Below, in pieces: positions 1 to 12,900 of a stretch of 64,000 bases of DNA. This DNA comes from Clavelina lepadiformis. Taxonomy: Eukaryota; Chordata; Ascidiacea; Aplousobranchia; Clavelinidae. The notes below the pieces were generated by a model, which was not told the origin of the DNA, did not search any database, and saw nothing but the letters and a program-made list of their open reading frames with translations. Position 1 is the stretch's first letter; the number at the start of each line of letters is the position of its first letter. Location of the stretch: positions 19,222,501-19,286,500 of the forward strand of contig NC_135247.1 of NCBI RefSeq assembly GCF_947623445.1, read 5' to 3'. The position numbers and the translations under genes were made by a program.

Positions 1-768
1 CTTATATTTGCTCAGGCGGGTCAGGAGTACGAGGACCTTCGAATCTCTTCCAGCGATTGGCCAGCAAAGAAGCCTGGTTTGTCTTCTCCTATTTTGTACA
101 ACATATAGCCCAAATGTTGGTTTTTCACTTTAACACTTCTATCAAAATATTCGGCAGAAACTCCATTTGGCCAAATGCCTGTTCTTTACATCGATGACAA
201 ACCCCTGCCACAAAGTGACGCTATCGTGCGCTATCTTGCTCGGGAGTTTAAGCTGGAAGGTCCGGATTCGATGACGACAGCTTATGTTGACATGCTGGTG
301 ATGTCGATGAAGGAAGCGGTCGAGAAACTTCCTTTTATGGAGAAAGACGAAGAGAAGAAGGTAACAATGGAATCGTCTGAGAATATTTATAGCAAAAGCA
401 ATCAAGGATAATTGTTTATTGTAGAAAAAAGCAAAGGAAGCTGCTTTTGAGAAAATCGATTTCACTTTCGGCAAAATTGAGAAAAAGTTTAAGGATTCGG
501 GAAAAGAATTTCTCTTCAAGGTCGGTCTGCTCGTGTCCACTCATGCGCGGTTTATTTCTAATCCTCAAAAACTTTATTTGACTCTTTCATTTTTCCACAG
601 GAGCTCACATACGCCGACTTATACTTGCTTCAAATGTCGGAAGCGATCGGATATTTTGACAAGGATCTGATGAAGAAATTCCCGTCACTCGACGCCTTGA
701 TAGCCCGGGTCAAGAATTTGCCCAATATAAAGAATTGGCTCGAGAAGAGGCCAAACACTGATTTCTAG
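1..768 (+). CDS. Sigma-class glutathione S-transferase, copy 1 (5' end outside window)
   Basis: Sigma GSTs are cytosolic dimers that conjugate glutathione to electrophiles; the family includes haematopoietic prostaglandin D synthase. Exons: <1-76, 158-360, 425-520, 601-768; all introns are GT-AG and the frame stays open. About 180 residues are visible. The window opens inside the thioredoxin-like domain (LIFAQAGQEYEDLRI). The glutathione-binding segment follows (TPFGQMPVLYIDDKPLPQSDAIVRYLAR in outline, with the family's QS-type motif as QSD), then the all-helical C-terminal domain ending KNWLEKRPNTDF. The missing first roughly 20 residues should hold the catalytic tyrosine, judged from copy 2. 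Exons 2 and 4 have exactly the lengths seen in copy 2 (203 and 168 nt) but exon 3 is shorter (96 versus 117 nt). A polyadenylation signal AATAAA lies at 795-800. Class is confident; substrate is unknown. Confidence 0.92.
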
Positions 769-794
769 ACTTCTTTTGTGCGCAAACAATCGAC

Positions 795-800
795 AATAAA
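795..800 (+). promoter_or_regulatory. Polyadenylation signal AATAAA of sigma GST copy 1
   Basis: Canonical hexamer 26 bases past the TAG stop of the first GST gene. Inferred from motif and position only. Confidence 0.6.
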
Positions 801-1510
801 TCGAGTGGCAACTCTTTGATCGATGCGCACCACACAATTGGCTTCTATATCGTCATAAAGGCAGTTTTTTTAAAATTGGGTTTCGTAATAAAAGTGGTTT
901 GTTGACAGATTTCTTTGTTCATTATGTTTGGAAATAAAAAGAATAATTTGGACAAATTTTGGCAAAAACAAAAATACGATTTCTTTGATGTGAAAAATGT
1001 CTTTTTCCATTCGACCTGTCTTTTGTCTGCTGCCGTGACATCTATACTGCACTAATTACTATTACGTCATCATCACTACCACATCGCCACATCATCATCA
1101 CTAGTGAGATTAAGTAAATAATAAGACACAGAAAAGAAAACTTGCTCAAACGGAGCATAAAGTGTCCAAGGGCTTCACCATTATCTCATGCCAGGATCAA
1201 ACAAGGTTGCCGCCTCCCACGCAACATCGCTAATTCTTCCAAGACCCAAACACAGACTGAAAAAGCCGCAAAGTTTGGGAGCAGAAAAAAAAGCAGCAGG
1301 AATAAATCTCTGGGGGGTGACAAGATAACAAACGTGGAATGCAGCGAGAAATAAAGCACAAGGATAATAAATAAATAAATAAATAAACAGTAAAAGATAT
1401 GCAGTTAAGTGCGAAAGTGTATAATTAGGTTCAATCATGACCAATAATCACAAAGGATTGATTGTAAGATGTTAGGGGAAAAACAGTGCAACCACACATT
1501 GCCATATAAC

Positions 1511-1787
1511 CAGGGTTGCCATCGGTCTGGACTCAAAATAAGGACGACTAGGAAACGAAAGAAGAAAACCACTTTAAACAGTGCACAACGTGACACTATT
1601 TGCGTGTTCTTAATTTTAGTATCTCTTTGGTGTATTGCAGTTGTTGAAACGCCCGAAATAGGAACTTCTGTTCTAAAAATAAGGACGCCAGTGAAAATAA
1701 GGACGTTTCTTTGAAAAACGGACAAAAAAACTTTCTAAGACACAGACCTTCAAAATAAGGACAAATAACGACGGTATGGCAACCCTG
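1511..1787. mobile_element. hAT-type MITE (non-autonomous DNA transposon)
   Basis: Perfect 12-bp terminal inverted repeats CAGGGTTGCCAT / ATGGCAACCCTG bound a 277-bp element. The 8 bases on each side (CATATAAC and TGTATAAC) match at 6 of 8 positions, as expected for an ageing 8-bp hAT target-site duplication. The interior repeats the word ATAAGGAC several times (near 1536, 1679, 1696 and 1754). No transposase is present. The superfamily is inferred from the CAGGG terminus and the 8-bp duplication. Confidence 0.8.
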
Positions 1788-2649
1788 TGTATAACTGAGG
1801 CGATATGCGAGCAATTGTAAAATTTTCCGCTGACCAAACCCAAATATTGTCAATATTTGCTTTATTTTGTTGACCACGCTTCCAAGTCATTGTGATCGAA
1901 AACACAAAGACGTTTTTCGCCGGGTTTTAATCGTCTCAGATCGGCAACAAAGGCCAAACCCACTCGATCAATCATCAACCACCTGGCCGGACGCGGCTTA
2001 CGCCAATCAATTGCGAAGAAATCATTTCACAGAATCAAATAAAAAGATTTTTGCGGCGCTGAGAAAAGCCATGTCCGTATCGTAAAAGTTGTAACATGGC
2101 GGAAGGCATCAGTGATAATTAATGCAGTATAAAAATATTATCATTATCGAAAACATGAGATTGACATCACCGAAGACAGCTTAGCTTTTTACACCAAGTT
2201 ATATTTGCCTGTCCCTTCATTCAAACTCTCTGTCAATCGTTTTATTTTGTCTATTATCAAGTGGACCTTTTACACATAACCTCTGTAACCACCATGACGA
2301 TATCAAAGAGATAGAAATCACGTGATGTTTAGCAAGAAACATCTCGACTTTTGTCAAAGAGAGTCGGACAATTGTGACGTGATAAACGATCTCCTCTGAA
2401 TATACAAACTCATGCCGAGTCAGGACTTAGAAAACTTAAAAAAAGGTTTTTGGCTTTAAAACCGATGATGGCGGAAAGCCGCGAGTTAAGTCTTAAGGTG
2501 ATGCGATGGTAGTGGTGACTAGACAGGGATGGTTGTGGTTATAGGAAGATGTAGCGGTTATAGGGTTGGAGATAAACCTTAAATTTCTAATTCGTTTTGT
2601 GCTTCTAGAAGAAAATTAGGAGATTTTTCTTTGTTTTAAGTTTTGTAAA

Positions 2650-3628
2650 ATGCCAAAATACCGGCTTCATTATTTCGACCTTCGGGCCAGAGGGGAACTG
2701 CTTCGACTTGTGTTTGCGGAGGCCGGCCAAGATTTTGACGACAAACGCATCAGCTTCCCAGAATGGCCAAAATTGAAGCCAAGTAAGCTGAGTTGACGTT
2801 TATAATTATGATGTCACAGTAACCTCTTCGATGAGGCTGTTTGCTTCAGATTTAAAAATCAAATTTTACTTTTCTCCAGCCACCCCCTTCGGCGGTGTTC
2901 CTGTTCTGGAAGTGGACAACCAGCGGATGAGTCAGAGTTTGTGCATCGTCCGCTACCTGGCGCGCGAGTTCAAGTTGACAGGAGACAGCAACAAGCACGA
3001 GTTTGCAGCCGATGAAGTGGTGACGACGATGGAGGAGTTTCTCTTCAAACTCCCCTTCATGGAGCAAGATCAAAAGAAAAAGGTGACTGCGTTGAAATCC
3101 GCTAGTGGCGCTAAGTGCTTGGATTGCAGTCGCTTCAAACCACGTGACCAATTTTTTGAATAGAATTACTGGTTAACAGATTTATGACGTCACACAACGT
3201 CTTACTTTCAGATGGAGTTGGTGAAAGAACAGCTGGATACAAGCGACAAAGCCAAGTTCAACCTGGGACGCGTCTTACAAACTTACGAGTCACGAATCGC
3301 CAAGAAAGGAGATTATTTCGTCAACAATGTAACATGAGAGTCTTTTTTCTTCTAATCCTATCTTTTATTTATCGAAAATGATTTTATTTGGTTGCTTTTG
3401 ATCCTTCCATAAAATGCGACAACATATCTTATATGACGTAATAATATGCGCTTGTGACAGAAATTTACTTACGCCGACCTCTTCATATATCACGTGAGTC
3501 AAACCGTGAAAGCTTTGGATGGCAAAGGCATGACGTCATTCCCGAAACTGGAAGCGATTGCTGAACGCGTCTCACAGCGACCCAAGATCAAGAAATACCT
3601 GGCCAGCCGACCCAGCTGTCCATTTTAA
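2650..3628 (+). CDS. Sigma-class glutathione S-transferase, copy 2 (complete)
   Basis: Complete four-exon gene: 2650-2782, 2880-3082, 3212-3328, 3461-3628, giving about 206 residues, the normal sigma GST length. The start is the ATG that opens MPKYRLHYFDLRARGE. Tyr8 in that motif is the expected catalytic tyrosine that activates the glutathione thiol. Exon 2 encodes the rest of the thioredoxin fold (TPFGGVPVLEVD, then QSLCIVRYLAREF with the glutathione-contacting QS pair). Exons 3 and 4 encode the alpha-helical substrate domain and end KYLASRPSCPF. Intron phases are 1, 0, 0, as in copy 1, so the two are tandem duplicates. Vertebrate HPGDS is the closest known vertebrate relative, but whether this enzyme makes prostaglandin D or only detoxifies cannot be decided from sequence. 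Confidence 0.95.
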
Positions 3629-3659
3629 TTCAACACGTCATTGTTGTGCTTTGTTGTGA

Positions 3660-3665
3660 AATAAA
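3660..3665 (+). promoter_or_regulatory. Polyadenylation signal AATAAA of sigma GST copy 2
   Basis: Canonical hexamer 31 bases past the TAA stop. Its distance from the stop resembles that in copy 1. Confidence 0.6.
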
Positions 3666-3962
3666 GGCAGGTGGTAAATTGTGTGCTGGCCATCACTTGA
3701 GTCCATGGCTGCAGCGACAGCTTTAACTCAACCAGACTGAGCTTTGAAACTAATTTAAAACGATATTTCTAAGAAACCAACTTCTGGTCCCGCTTTTACT
3801 TTTATCTCGTCACAAGTTGGTTACGTCATTGTTTATGTTCTGTTTCTGCTGACATCACTTTTATGACTATATGACGTCATTCTTTTCGAACTTTTGCAAA
3901 CAAAACATGCTGTGGCGTTAAACGACATTATGAACAAATCCATCGCAGACATTCTAGGTTTA

Positions 3963-3968
3963 TTTATT
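3963..3968 (-). promoter_or_regulatory. Polyadenylation signal AATAAA of the four-module secreted protein gene
   Basis: Reverse-strand AATAAA about 40 bases past the stop codon of the gene at 4010-6177. This gene and the upstream GST gene on the other strand converge tail to tail within about 380 bp. Confidence 0.5.
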
Positions 3969-4009
3969 GAAAGTTCGCTTCCCCATAAACCGGATGTGAG
4001 CGATCATCG

Positions 4010-6177
4010 TTAATCTAGAGCGCCCTCTATCTTGTAGACTTGGTTAGCGAGTGCTCCCCCTTTCCCATCGGGGCCACATCCCTCCGAGGTGCCGTGCATC
4101 TTGTAAACGTCCTCGGCGTTCTCTGAGGTGGCGCACAAACCGCCCTCCTTGAAACAAATCATCAACTCATACTGTGACGAAGCTGTGACGTAATATGCAA
4201 CACTACTCCCCACGTTTGGTCTAATTTCGAAAATAATTTCACTTTTTGATCTTTAACGTAAACATTCTGGGTACTACTGCAACCTTGTGGCGCTTAATTT
4301 TCACGCAAAACTTCTCTTCATCAGCCACGCTACGTCACAACCAAGCCCCTAAAGTTAACCTTTGACCTAGCCGAGCACTTTTACCTGCAAAGCGAACACA
4401 CTGTGGCCCATCTGTGCGGCAAAGTTGAGACAGCCGTACAACGGGTTTCTCCTCGACCGGTAAGTTGGGAATTCATCGACGAGCGGGATGGTGTGGTTGG
4501 GGATGTCCCTCCAGCAGCCCAAGTTCTTCACGAAAACCATCCTCCCTGGAAAGAACAACCACTATAGAAGAGTATAGAAGCAAACAACCACTGGGCCGGC
4601 AAACTGCGCTTTAACTTAAATGTAAAAAGCGAAGTAAATTGGGGTAAGTTTGTTTCCCTGAAAGATTCTCTCCTCGTTTCTTCTTTTCATGAAGATTAAG
4701 TTGAGCGTTTATCAATACCTGCTTCATACACTTCATTGGCTCTCACCCCGCCACCGCCATCTTCGTCACAATCGTCAGATGGGCCGTATTTGAAATACGT
4801 TTCGTTCGCGCGGTCGGAGGCGAAACAACGTCCTCCATTCTACGTCATCAAATATGAGTTAACAATCACAAACGCTCCCTGGTCGCCTTCTGCCGGTGGC
4901 AAACTTCTCACTTGAAGAGCAAAAACATGGAATCCTCTTCTCAAAGAGGTGACGTAACATCTGTACTTAGCGTCACCAATGACGTCATCATCAAGGTCCA
5001 GGTTAGGAATTGCAGGCTCCGCTAGGTCCGCCCAGCATCCCAGTCGTTTGGTGCCAGCTAGCGACAGATCATGGTTTACTAAAAAGTTAGAAATTTTAAA
5101 TTAGAATTAGGCGCAATGATTTGAAGATGAAAATATTCTGTTGCTAAGATACCAAGTCGTCACCGATTTTATAAACTTGGTTGGCCCGCTTCCCCCCCTT
5201 TCCGTCACTTTTACACCTTTGTGGGGTTTCCCCGTACTGAGCATACGTCACATTTGCATTCATTGAAGCGTGACAGCGACCACCGTTCTGGAAATAAGAA
5301 ACACATATCTCCATGGCAACATCACTCGTCATAAAAGATGCACATTAGGCTGTGACGTCATAATGCTTATCGCGCAAAAAAGTTTTCACCTGGAGCGCGA
5401 ATATCGTGGATCCCTTTTCGACGGCTGCGAAAGCGCACTTCAAGAGCGCATCGCTCCTCCTGCCCGGTCTCCCATCCAGGAAGTCGGACCCTCCCTCCAA
5501 GCTCGGGATCGCCGAATCCACTCGACTTCTACCGTCCGCCCAGCAACCGAGATTTTCAACTAAATCCCCAAAGAAGTTATTACGTCACAATACAAGGAAC
5601 AGAGCAATGGCTCGGTGCGTACCAAAGACAGGTGAAATGAGGCGATAGATCCGCAACTTCCATCTTCTGGCCTCGCAGCTTCTGACCTCATACTTCTGAT
5701 GATCGATCTCGCCATCTAACGTCACCATACACGTCTGGTTCTGATTCACAATTGACATCACATGCATTGTGAGGGTTATTCACGTATTTTTACGTCATAA
5801 ACAGTAGATTGCTGACCTACTACAGACGATGGGAAGTCGCTAACAATTTACCTGAATGGCGAATATTTTCATGCCGCGTTCATAAGCTACCGCGGCGCAA
5901 ACAATAACTTTCAGGTCCCTGTTGTCAGCTTCGATCCCTAACCAGTGACTTGAACCTTCTGCGTTGGTTATCGTCTGTCGCCGGACATCCACGATGCGAT
6001 AACATCCCAACAACTCGACTGTGACGCAATAATTGGTCTCTGTTATTACCCAGCCAAGGTAATTTTTTTGCAACAACTGAAACTGAACATTCAATCTGGG
6101 AACAAACCTCCGAAAGTGAAGGCGTTTAGCACCGGGATGTGAAGCAGGTTCAGGATGAGGAAAGCTACAAGCTGCAT
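4010..6177 (-). CDS. Secreted protein with four GCW / GGxC / DGKGG modules, lectin-like
   Basis: Nine exons on the complement: 6177-6108, 6018-5852, 5740-5623, 5559-5390, 5287-5164, 5078-4912, 4839-4719, 4545-4385, 4147-4010; about 411 residues. Exon 1 encodes a clear signal peptide (MQLVAFLILNLLHIPVLNA). Each module uses two exons. The first carries LGCWxD...AIP...FALQ and the second NGGxC...YG...C..DGKGG..ANQVYKI. Modules are separated by phase-1 introns and each is split internally by a phase-0 intron after the FALQ-type motif. This symmetric 1-1 layout is typical of duplicated or shuffled extracellular domains. Module 1 is degenerate: it reads LGCYR, and its second half lacks the GGxC and DGKGG motifs. 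I remember similar cysteine modules in uncharacterised secreted proteins of tunicates and cnidarians. A recognition or lectin role is inference. Confidence 0.85.
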
Positions 6178-6970
6178 CACTTCGAAATCAAATCCTTTCG
6201 GAATCGTGCAACTTTCAATTTCTCAACAAACTTCGTGAAACAACGAACATTCGATCCCTGTCCGCTGCGAACCTTTGCGCGCTCTGAATCGAATCAACTT
6301 ATTATCTCTGTGGTGACGTGACAGGCCTAAAGTGACCAATCATGAGCTAGCACGTAATTACACAATGATAAACGAATCACTCCCGGAATAATAAGTCCAA
6401 CGCAACGAAAACAATCGATCAATGTTTCGTTATTATTAATGATTGTGTCATCACAATGCGATGGTGCATGGAGCGCTTCCATTGCAACGAAAACAAGTTA
6501 ATCGTGGCTCGCCATCCTGAACGAATTACGACGTCACAAAATGGACGACCAGTTCTGAAGTTTTCTAAATCTGAGTCGAAATTTCCACAATCGGCGAAAA
6601 CTGAAAAAAAGACATCGAACGAGATCTCAGCAATACATGGAGGCAGCAGACGCCTGGAAATTTATTACAAGTTAGGGAACGATCTCCTTGCTATAGACAT
6701 CTTAAACTTAGCTAAGAAAAATATAGTTTCTGACAAAATCTCACAGAATTCACAGTTTCAAAGTTAAACCATCGTGTGCACCAACGGGAATGTAGAAAAA
6801 AAACCAAGATTTAAAGCATTCAGACGTCATAGAGCACACAGTGAAGTAAATATAAACCTAGACATCAAGACGCTAATGACCCCGGAGGTCAAAAGTTGGA
6901 TCGAGGTCGACCAACAAAACATTACGACATAATAAAAATTGAAGATAGTCGATATTGTGACCTCATAAGC
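6178..6970. other. Intergenic region between the four-module gene and BBS9
   Basis: Contains the presumed promoter and 5' leader of the four-module gene and the 3' UTR of BBS9, both on the reverse strand. A 103-residue open frame at 6456-6767 (+) shows no recognisable family and is probably chance. TGACGTCA-like words occur several times. Confidence 0.5.
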
Positions 6971-9900
6971 CTACGACAATATATCAGTGATGTCGTCATC
7001 AAAGTGGGAGTTTACGTTGTCGGTGACGTCCATGGAGCGAATTCTTTCATCGAGGGGGGTCTCGTAGTCAACGTCATGATCACCTGAAAAACGACACTTT
7101 ATTTTATATGATTTCGATGTATCTTACCTTACCTCCAACTCTGGAATAATTCAAACTCGGCAGAAAACATTCCAAGCAAAAATTTTGAAATATCTTGGAC
7201 TTTAACGGCACCAACCGTCAAAATTATCCAAAAATGACAGAAGTATCGTTAAATCTTAAACACTTGTTCGGATTATTCCGATGTTGTAACATTTCTATGG
7301 AACGACAAGCAGAACCAACTAAGCGAGAGAGACATTCGCAAACACAAGTTGAACTGGGTTTGCTCTGTCGTCTCTATCCTACGCATGCGCAGACGAACCA
7401 TTCATGAGTTGTTGCGTCATCTTTTGTGGGGGGTAGCGGATCCCAGCATCTGTGGGGAGTGGAGGGCTTGAACTAAGAAATAAATGCTGAGTCATTCTCA
7501 GAAATGATTAAACTGCAAGACAAGATTGCGGAGCGGCATGTCACGTGACATGACACATACTCTGATATCTCTTTGTATAAGTCCAACTCTGCATCCACTC
7601 TCTGGGAGTTCAGAGTCGTCGAATCCTTGCGACGGTTGATTGGATTAGAAACTGGAACAAGAGTCGTATAACAAAAACCGTCATAGATATCTCATTAAAC
7701 TGTAATGTCGTCTCACAAAAAGACTTTTTACCATTCGTCTCCGTTCTTGATGACTTGGAAGGGTGATCCCCTCTTCTGATACCAACATTAAGCCTGCTTC
7801 CTTTGGCAAGTCTGTCCATGAATATGGCGAGATGTTTCTTTACCTGGAGGCCAAGTTAAATGACGCCATGACATAACAATCAAGAAAATAATTAACCATA
7901 AATTTTTCACTTTAAAAGTCATCTTTGTTTTTTTCCGGCATCTGTAGAAATGTGAGCACGTCTGGAACGACTTTTCCACATAAGCTCGAGAACAGAAAAT
8001 AAGCAAAATATTTGTTCATGGAAAAAAGAATTTCCTGATAAATTTGAAATCTTTGTTGAATTTACAACTCAGAGTGCGTTCACCTTCACGGTATCTTGTG
8101 GGATTTCCAGGATTCCAGACCCGGGCTGGGTCGGCATAGAACCATCCGACCGTGACAAGGTTGTCTTCAGCAAAACTGTCAACGACGAATCGACAATTTC
8201 CTCCCAACCCTTTATGATGTCAAAGTCGTGATTATGAGTAAATACTAAGCAGATGAGATGCGTTGGGGAAGAAGCAGCAACACTCACTGATGAGGAGCTA
8301 AAGTTGTCGGTCTGAGCAAGATGGAGGATAGATGCCAAGTCTTCTTCTTCTTCTGGAGAGAGATCTTTCCATAGCCTGGTGAGGAGGACAAGAAGCCTCG
8401 ATGCAGAGCTCAAATGGGAGGAACACCTTCTCATGTTCTCTTTGTGCTCTTCTACCGCATCCGCAAGCGCTAGGAGCTGGAGAATGGAGGAAGAAGTCAA
8501 ACAGAAGATGAAGACGATCATTTTTCATCTTTACCTGTGTGTGCGTTCCCTCCAGGAGTGTGTCGAGGCAGTTGAGGGAATGAGGAGTCTTGTCCTTGAA
8601 CCTGGTCAGGAGTCTCCTCTGGATGGTGCGGTACTGACGTGCTCGCTGCTCCATCATCATATTAAGATCCTCGTTCATCTGCCGGAGCTGAGGAAGAAGT
8701 CATCATGAGGATGAGAAAAAAATCTCAATCACTTCGATTTTATGAAATTAATTGATAAAATATTGACTGTAAATAATTATCGACAAATTGCTCCTCTTGT
8801 GACCACAGGTCTTCATGTTCACATCATCGAGAATTGGTCATGAACTAATGTGAAAATAACTGCGCTTTATGACACAACATGAACGTCCATAAACATCACA
8901 TGTGCATGATAACTGTACTGTAAAGATCAAGAGCACATTTAAGTGTTTGCACCAATCCAACTTCAAGTGCAAAACATATGACATACTCTGAAGTGTTGGT
9001 CGATCAGGCGGGCATATTCCTCCAACGATGGTTGCTCTTCGTTTGAAATTTTGACATCTCCGTCTTTCTGATGGATCCTGTGGACCAGCTCATCTGTGAT
9101 CAGCCACAAACCGACATATTCCTCACACTGGATCCTGTATCGATCTACACCAGGATGCCCGGTTAGTTCAAGTCAATCGATATCAACCTGTCTGTCCGTC
9201 ATAAACATCTTACAAACATACTTGAAGATTTTGATGTGAGTATAGTTGCCTTCGCTCCATAGAAATATTGCATCCCTATGCAATTTGGTCCACTGTCGGC
9301 GCAGAGAAAATCTGACGGAAACAACCAGAATCAATATGACCGACAAGCACACGTTTCATGCTTTCACATCACCTACCAGGAAACAACTCCATTAGGTTTA
9401 TGCACGGCTTGTTCGACTCCAGAGTCACTTTATGCTCGAGTTTTTTTATTGGTTCACAAGGTTGGGCGACGAGCAGGAGGGGAAGACGGGCGAAACATGA
9501 AAGCACTTGAGGAGTCTCTAAAATATTATTGTTGCAGGTTAAACGGAGAAGACAGAGGAGTGCTTCCAGCAAGATTAGGATGAAGCAGACAATGATCTTT
9601 GAAGCCATATTTAAGAGAAATCAAAACCTGATGGTGGTTTGTAATATACGATGAGTTCCTGCTCCAACGTAGATGGGAGCTCATAGCTGTTTAGGAAGAA
9701 TGAAGGCCGGATGCTTGGTGAGTGCTCGAACTCGGCTGGAACCCAAACACAGATTGCTACATTGAAGATATTTCATGGCAAAAAAACTGGTAACTCTTGA
9801 AACTTACACACGGCCTGGATGTGAAGAGACCCGATGGTAGAACACAACGGGGGAGCCACCGGGGTTGTGACTTGGATGTCGGTGATTCGTCGATTTACTT

Positions 9901-12900
9901 TAAGTATGACCTGAGAGGAAACGGGTATTACTTCATAAAAATTTAAATAACTTTATCGGGTTAATCCATAGAAATCTTGAAGTGATTAAAAAGTTTCATT
10001 GAAAATTCTCTTAGCTTCCCAATTGTAAAACGTGATGCATTGCTATGCTGCATTCTGCAATTTGTTTTGCTGAGCATAGTTTTACCTGGCCAGTCACAGA
10101 TGGCAGATCGTCTCCGTTAATCTTCACATGTTGACCAGCAACCTAACAAACAGATATCAGTTTTAAGCATATTTCTATGTTTTCTATGTCAGTGCATGAG
10201 AGGTTGTTACCGATTTCTTATCCAGCACGCTTGGAACACTGAAAATTATTTTCAGGTCTTCTTTATCTTTCTTACTGGACACAATTTCCCCTGAAATCGG
10301 AGAAAACTGGGCATCACATGAATATTGTCTAAAATATGATTCTTGACAACAATTGCAACTATTAATTCTTAGTAATTTATAATTAACAGCAAAGTAGCCC
10401 ACAGAGCTGCTGCTGTTTTATGTTACCGGTCCTATATATAGCTAGCTTTCCTATACATCGGATCACCAACAGAAATAGAAGGTTTCAGCGATTATTTACA
10501 ATATTTTGCAAGATACTTCACCAACCTTTATTATCGTTACTCGATGATGCAATCAACGCTTGACAGAAGTTATCAACCATGCCTTGCGTATTTTAACAAA
10601 TATTCATCTATTGCAACCATTGAAACAGTGAACAAAATAATTGCAAATTCAAAACAACAAAGATGCAGCAGAGTGTCCCTTTCAGCGTCAATCATCGTGA
10701 AATGAGCACTCACCATTGTTGGATTGTTGTTGTTGCTGGATCTTCTCATTGAGAGATGAAAGCTCGTGATCGATCCTGGCCATGTCCGTCTCGCGATGCA
10801 TGGAACGAGGAAGAGTGAAGAGAGTTGGCATGGTTCCAAGGTAACCACACGACGCGCGGCATCCTTCATCCACCATCACTATGATACCCGAGGTGCCTCT
10901 GCAACAGGATCAAGTCACTGCAGGTTAAAGAAGTGAAGTTCTTGACAAGGTTCGTGCAACATCACTCACAGAAATCTTCCAATCTCAAGATGCACAGGAA
11001 GCGATCCACTCTTCGCTGCCCACAACAGCTTGGATTGCTCGTAGATCTGGAGCTGGCCAGAGTGAGTGCAGAGGATGGTGTGCACTTTGCTGCCATCCGG
11101 TGAAGGAAAACATTTGAAGCATGACACGGCAAATTCAAATTTTTTCATGAAAACAAGTTCTCCGGAGCTCTCCAGGCACAACAATGAGTGTTCACCTGTC
11201 AATTGTGATGTAACAATTATATGCTTTGATGCCAAATTGAAATGTAATACAATACAATGACATGGGAAAATAGTGTTTTAGCAAATAGACAGCAGCATGA
11301 TCAGAAACACGAATTCCACGACTCCATAAAACGAGATGCAGCTAACGTCACTTACAAAGCACCATAATCAATGGACCTCGATCTTGAAGGTTGACGACAG
11401 AGACATCAAATGCATAACTGCCGAGATTAAACGTCCAATCTGCCTGAACATGCAAGTTTGTATGTGAGCAATAAATAAGTGGACACCATTTGATAATCAA
11501 TGGATAATTTACAATAAAGCTCGGAATTTAAATATTACCAATGAGGCACAACTCGTAGATAAGTTAACACAGCGCTTCTATTAATGTTTACTTTTATTTT
11601 TTTCCCGGTGTAAACACTTTGACTGTCTTCTTTGGAGTCGGCATCAGATGCGACGGCTAGAACTTGGTAACTATGATGCAACAATGAGTTTATACCACAT
11701 AACACATCTGGCATAATGACAAAGCGTAAATAAAATATATGGACCTGTATGATTCTAGAAAATAGCTCGATGATGCTGTGATGTAAGAGTCAGTATGCAC
11801 GTTGTAAGCGAGAGGACCCGGCAGTAAGAATCCAGGAAGAAAACGAGTAAACGTAAAACTCTCATGTTCAAAGATGGATAAGGCTCCATCTAGTGACTGT
11901 ACGCAAATGAAATCTTGATCTGTTTAAGAAAAACAGAAGAATAAACTGATCTTATGAAAAGTGCAAGTCAATCACAAACTAATAAAAATACAAACTTATT
12001 TCTTTTTATTTTTGAAGAAAAATAAGCAAAAATTACTGAGCAGTAACTTAAGCAAATATCCAGAACTTAAGGGAACCAGTCCGCTTACTGATGATTAATC
12101 ACAAGACAAACTTCGCACAAAATATTGATCCACAACAAAGTGACTGCAACGTCACCTTTTACTCCTCCGAATGGTCCGTGGATCATGTTCGCTGCGGAGC
12201 GCTCCAGTTTATGTTGGTAGAGTTTGCTCATCTTGTACTGGCATCCCTGGTCTCCTGCATCCACTGATCGTGTCACCTGGTAAACTGACAGCAATCGTGG
12301 ATGGAGAATGGCAAGATGAAGATCCGTGGAGACTCTGTACACAAGATGGAACCAATGAGCAACTCAGGAAATAGGTTATGGCACAGTGCAGGAGAAGAAT
12401 TGCAGCAGATAACAACCGAGAACTAAGTGTTTAGGCCTTTTGGAAGGGCAAGTCCAATGCATGTTTCACAAAAAGCAGCAATCTTGAGCATCGACCTATC
12501 AGTACCAAACCGGGGCAATAAGGTTTCAAAGGACAACTGTTGAAAACTAGATCAATCACAATAGATACTCACGACACAAATTTTCCTGCTAACACTTGAA
12601 GTATCGGGTCGCTTAAATTGATTTCCAAAACAACGTCTTGACCAGGGTTCTTTCCCACATCTTTAGTTGGGGCATAAACATGAAGAATCCCGTTATAGCT
12701 TCCTACAATCACTTTGTCTATGAAATCAAAAACAAGAGATTGACGATGTAGAAATCAAACAAATGACTGGAATGCACACAATAATAAATATGATGTCATT
12801 GCCCTGCGTCCTGCAAAATCTCCACCCATCAATTCATCCAAAACTTTGTAAAACCTGCAACGCTGCCCTGCAGAGTGGAGGGATTGCAATTTTTTTCAAA

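Larger units (their letters stand above)
769..2649. other. Intergenic region between the two sigma GST genes
   Basis: No coding region is supported here. The stretch holds a short ATAA-repeat microsatellite near 1363-1386 and the MITE at 1511-1787 (listed separately). The remainder is AT-rich with scattered short open frames that have no recognisable similarity. The promoter of the second GST gene must lie in its right part, but I see no distinctive element. Confidence 0.6.

Noticed and set aside
8298-8678. Reverse-strand 126-residue frame overlapping BBS9 exons 16-17
   Set aside because: It reads through a BBS9 intron and changes frame relative to the conserved protein; the spliced model matches human BBS9 on both sides.
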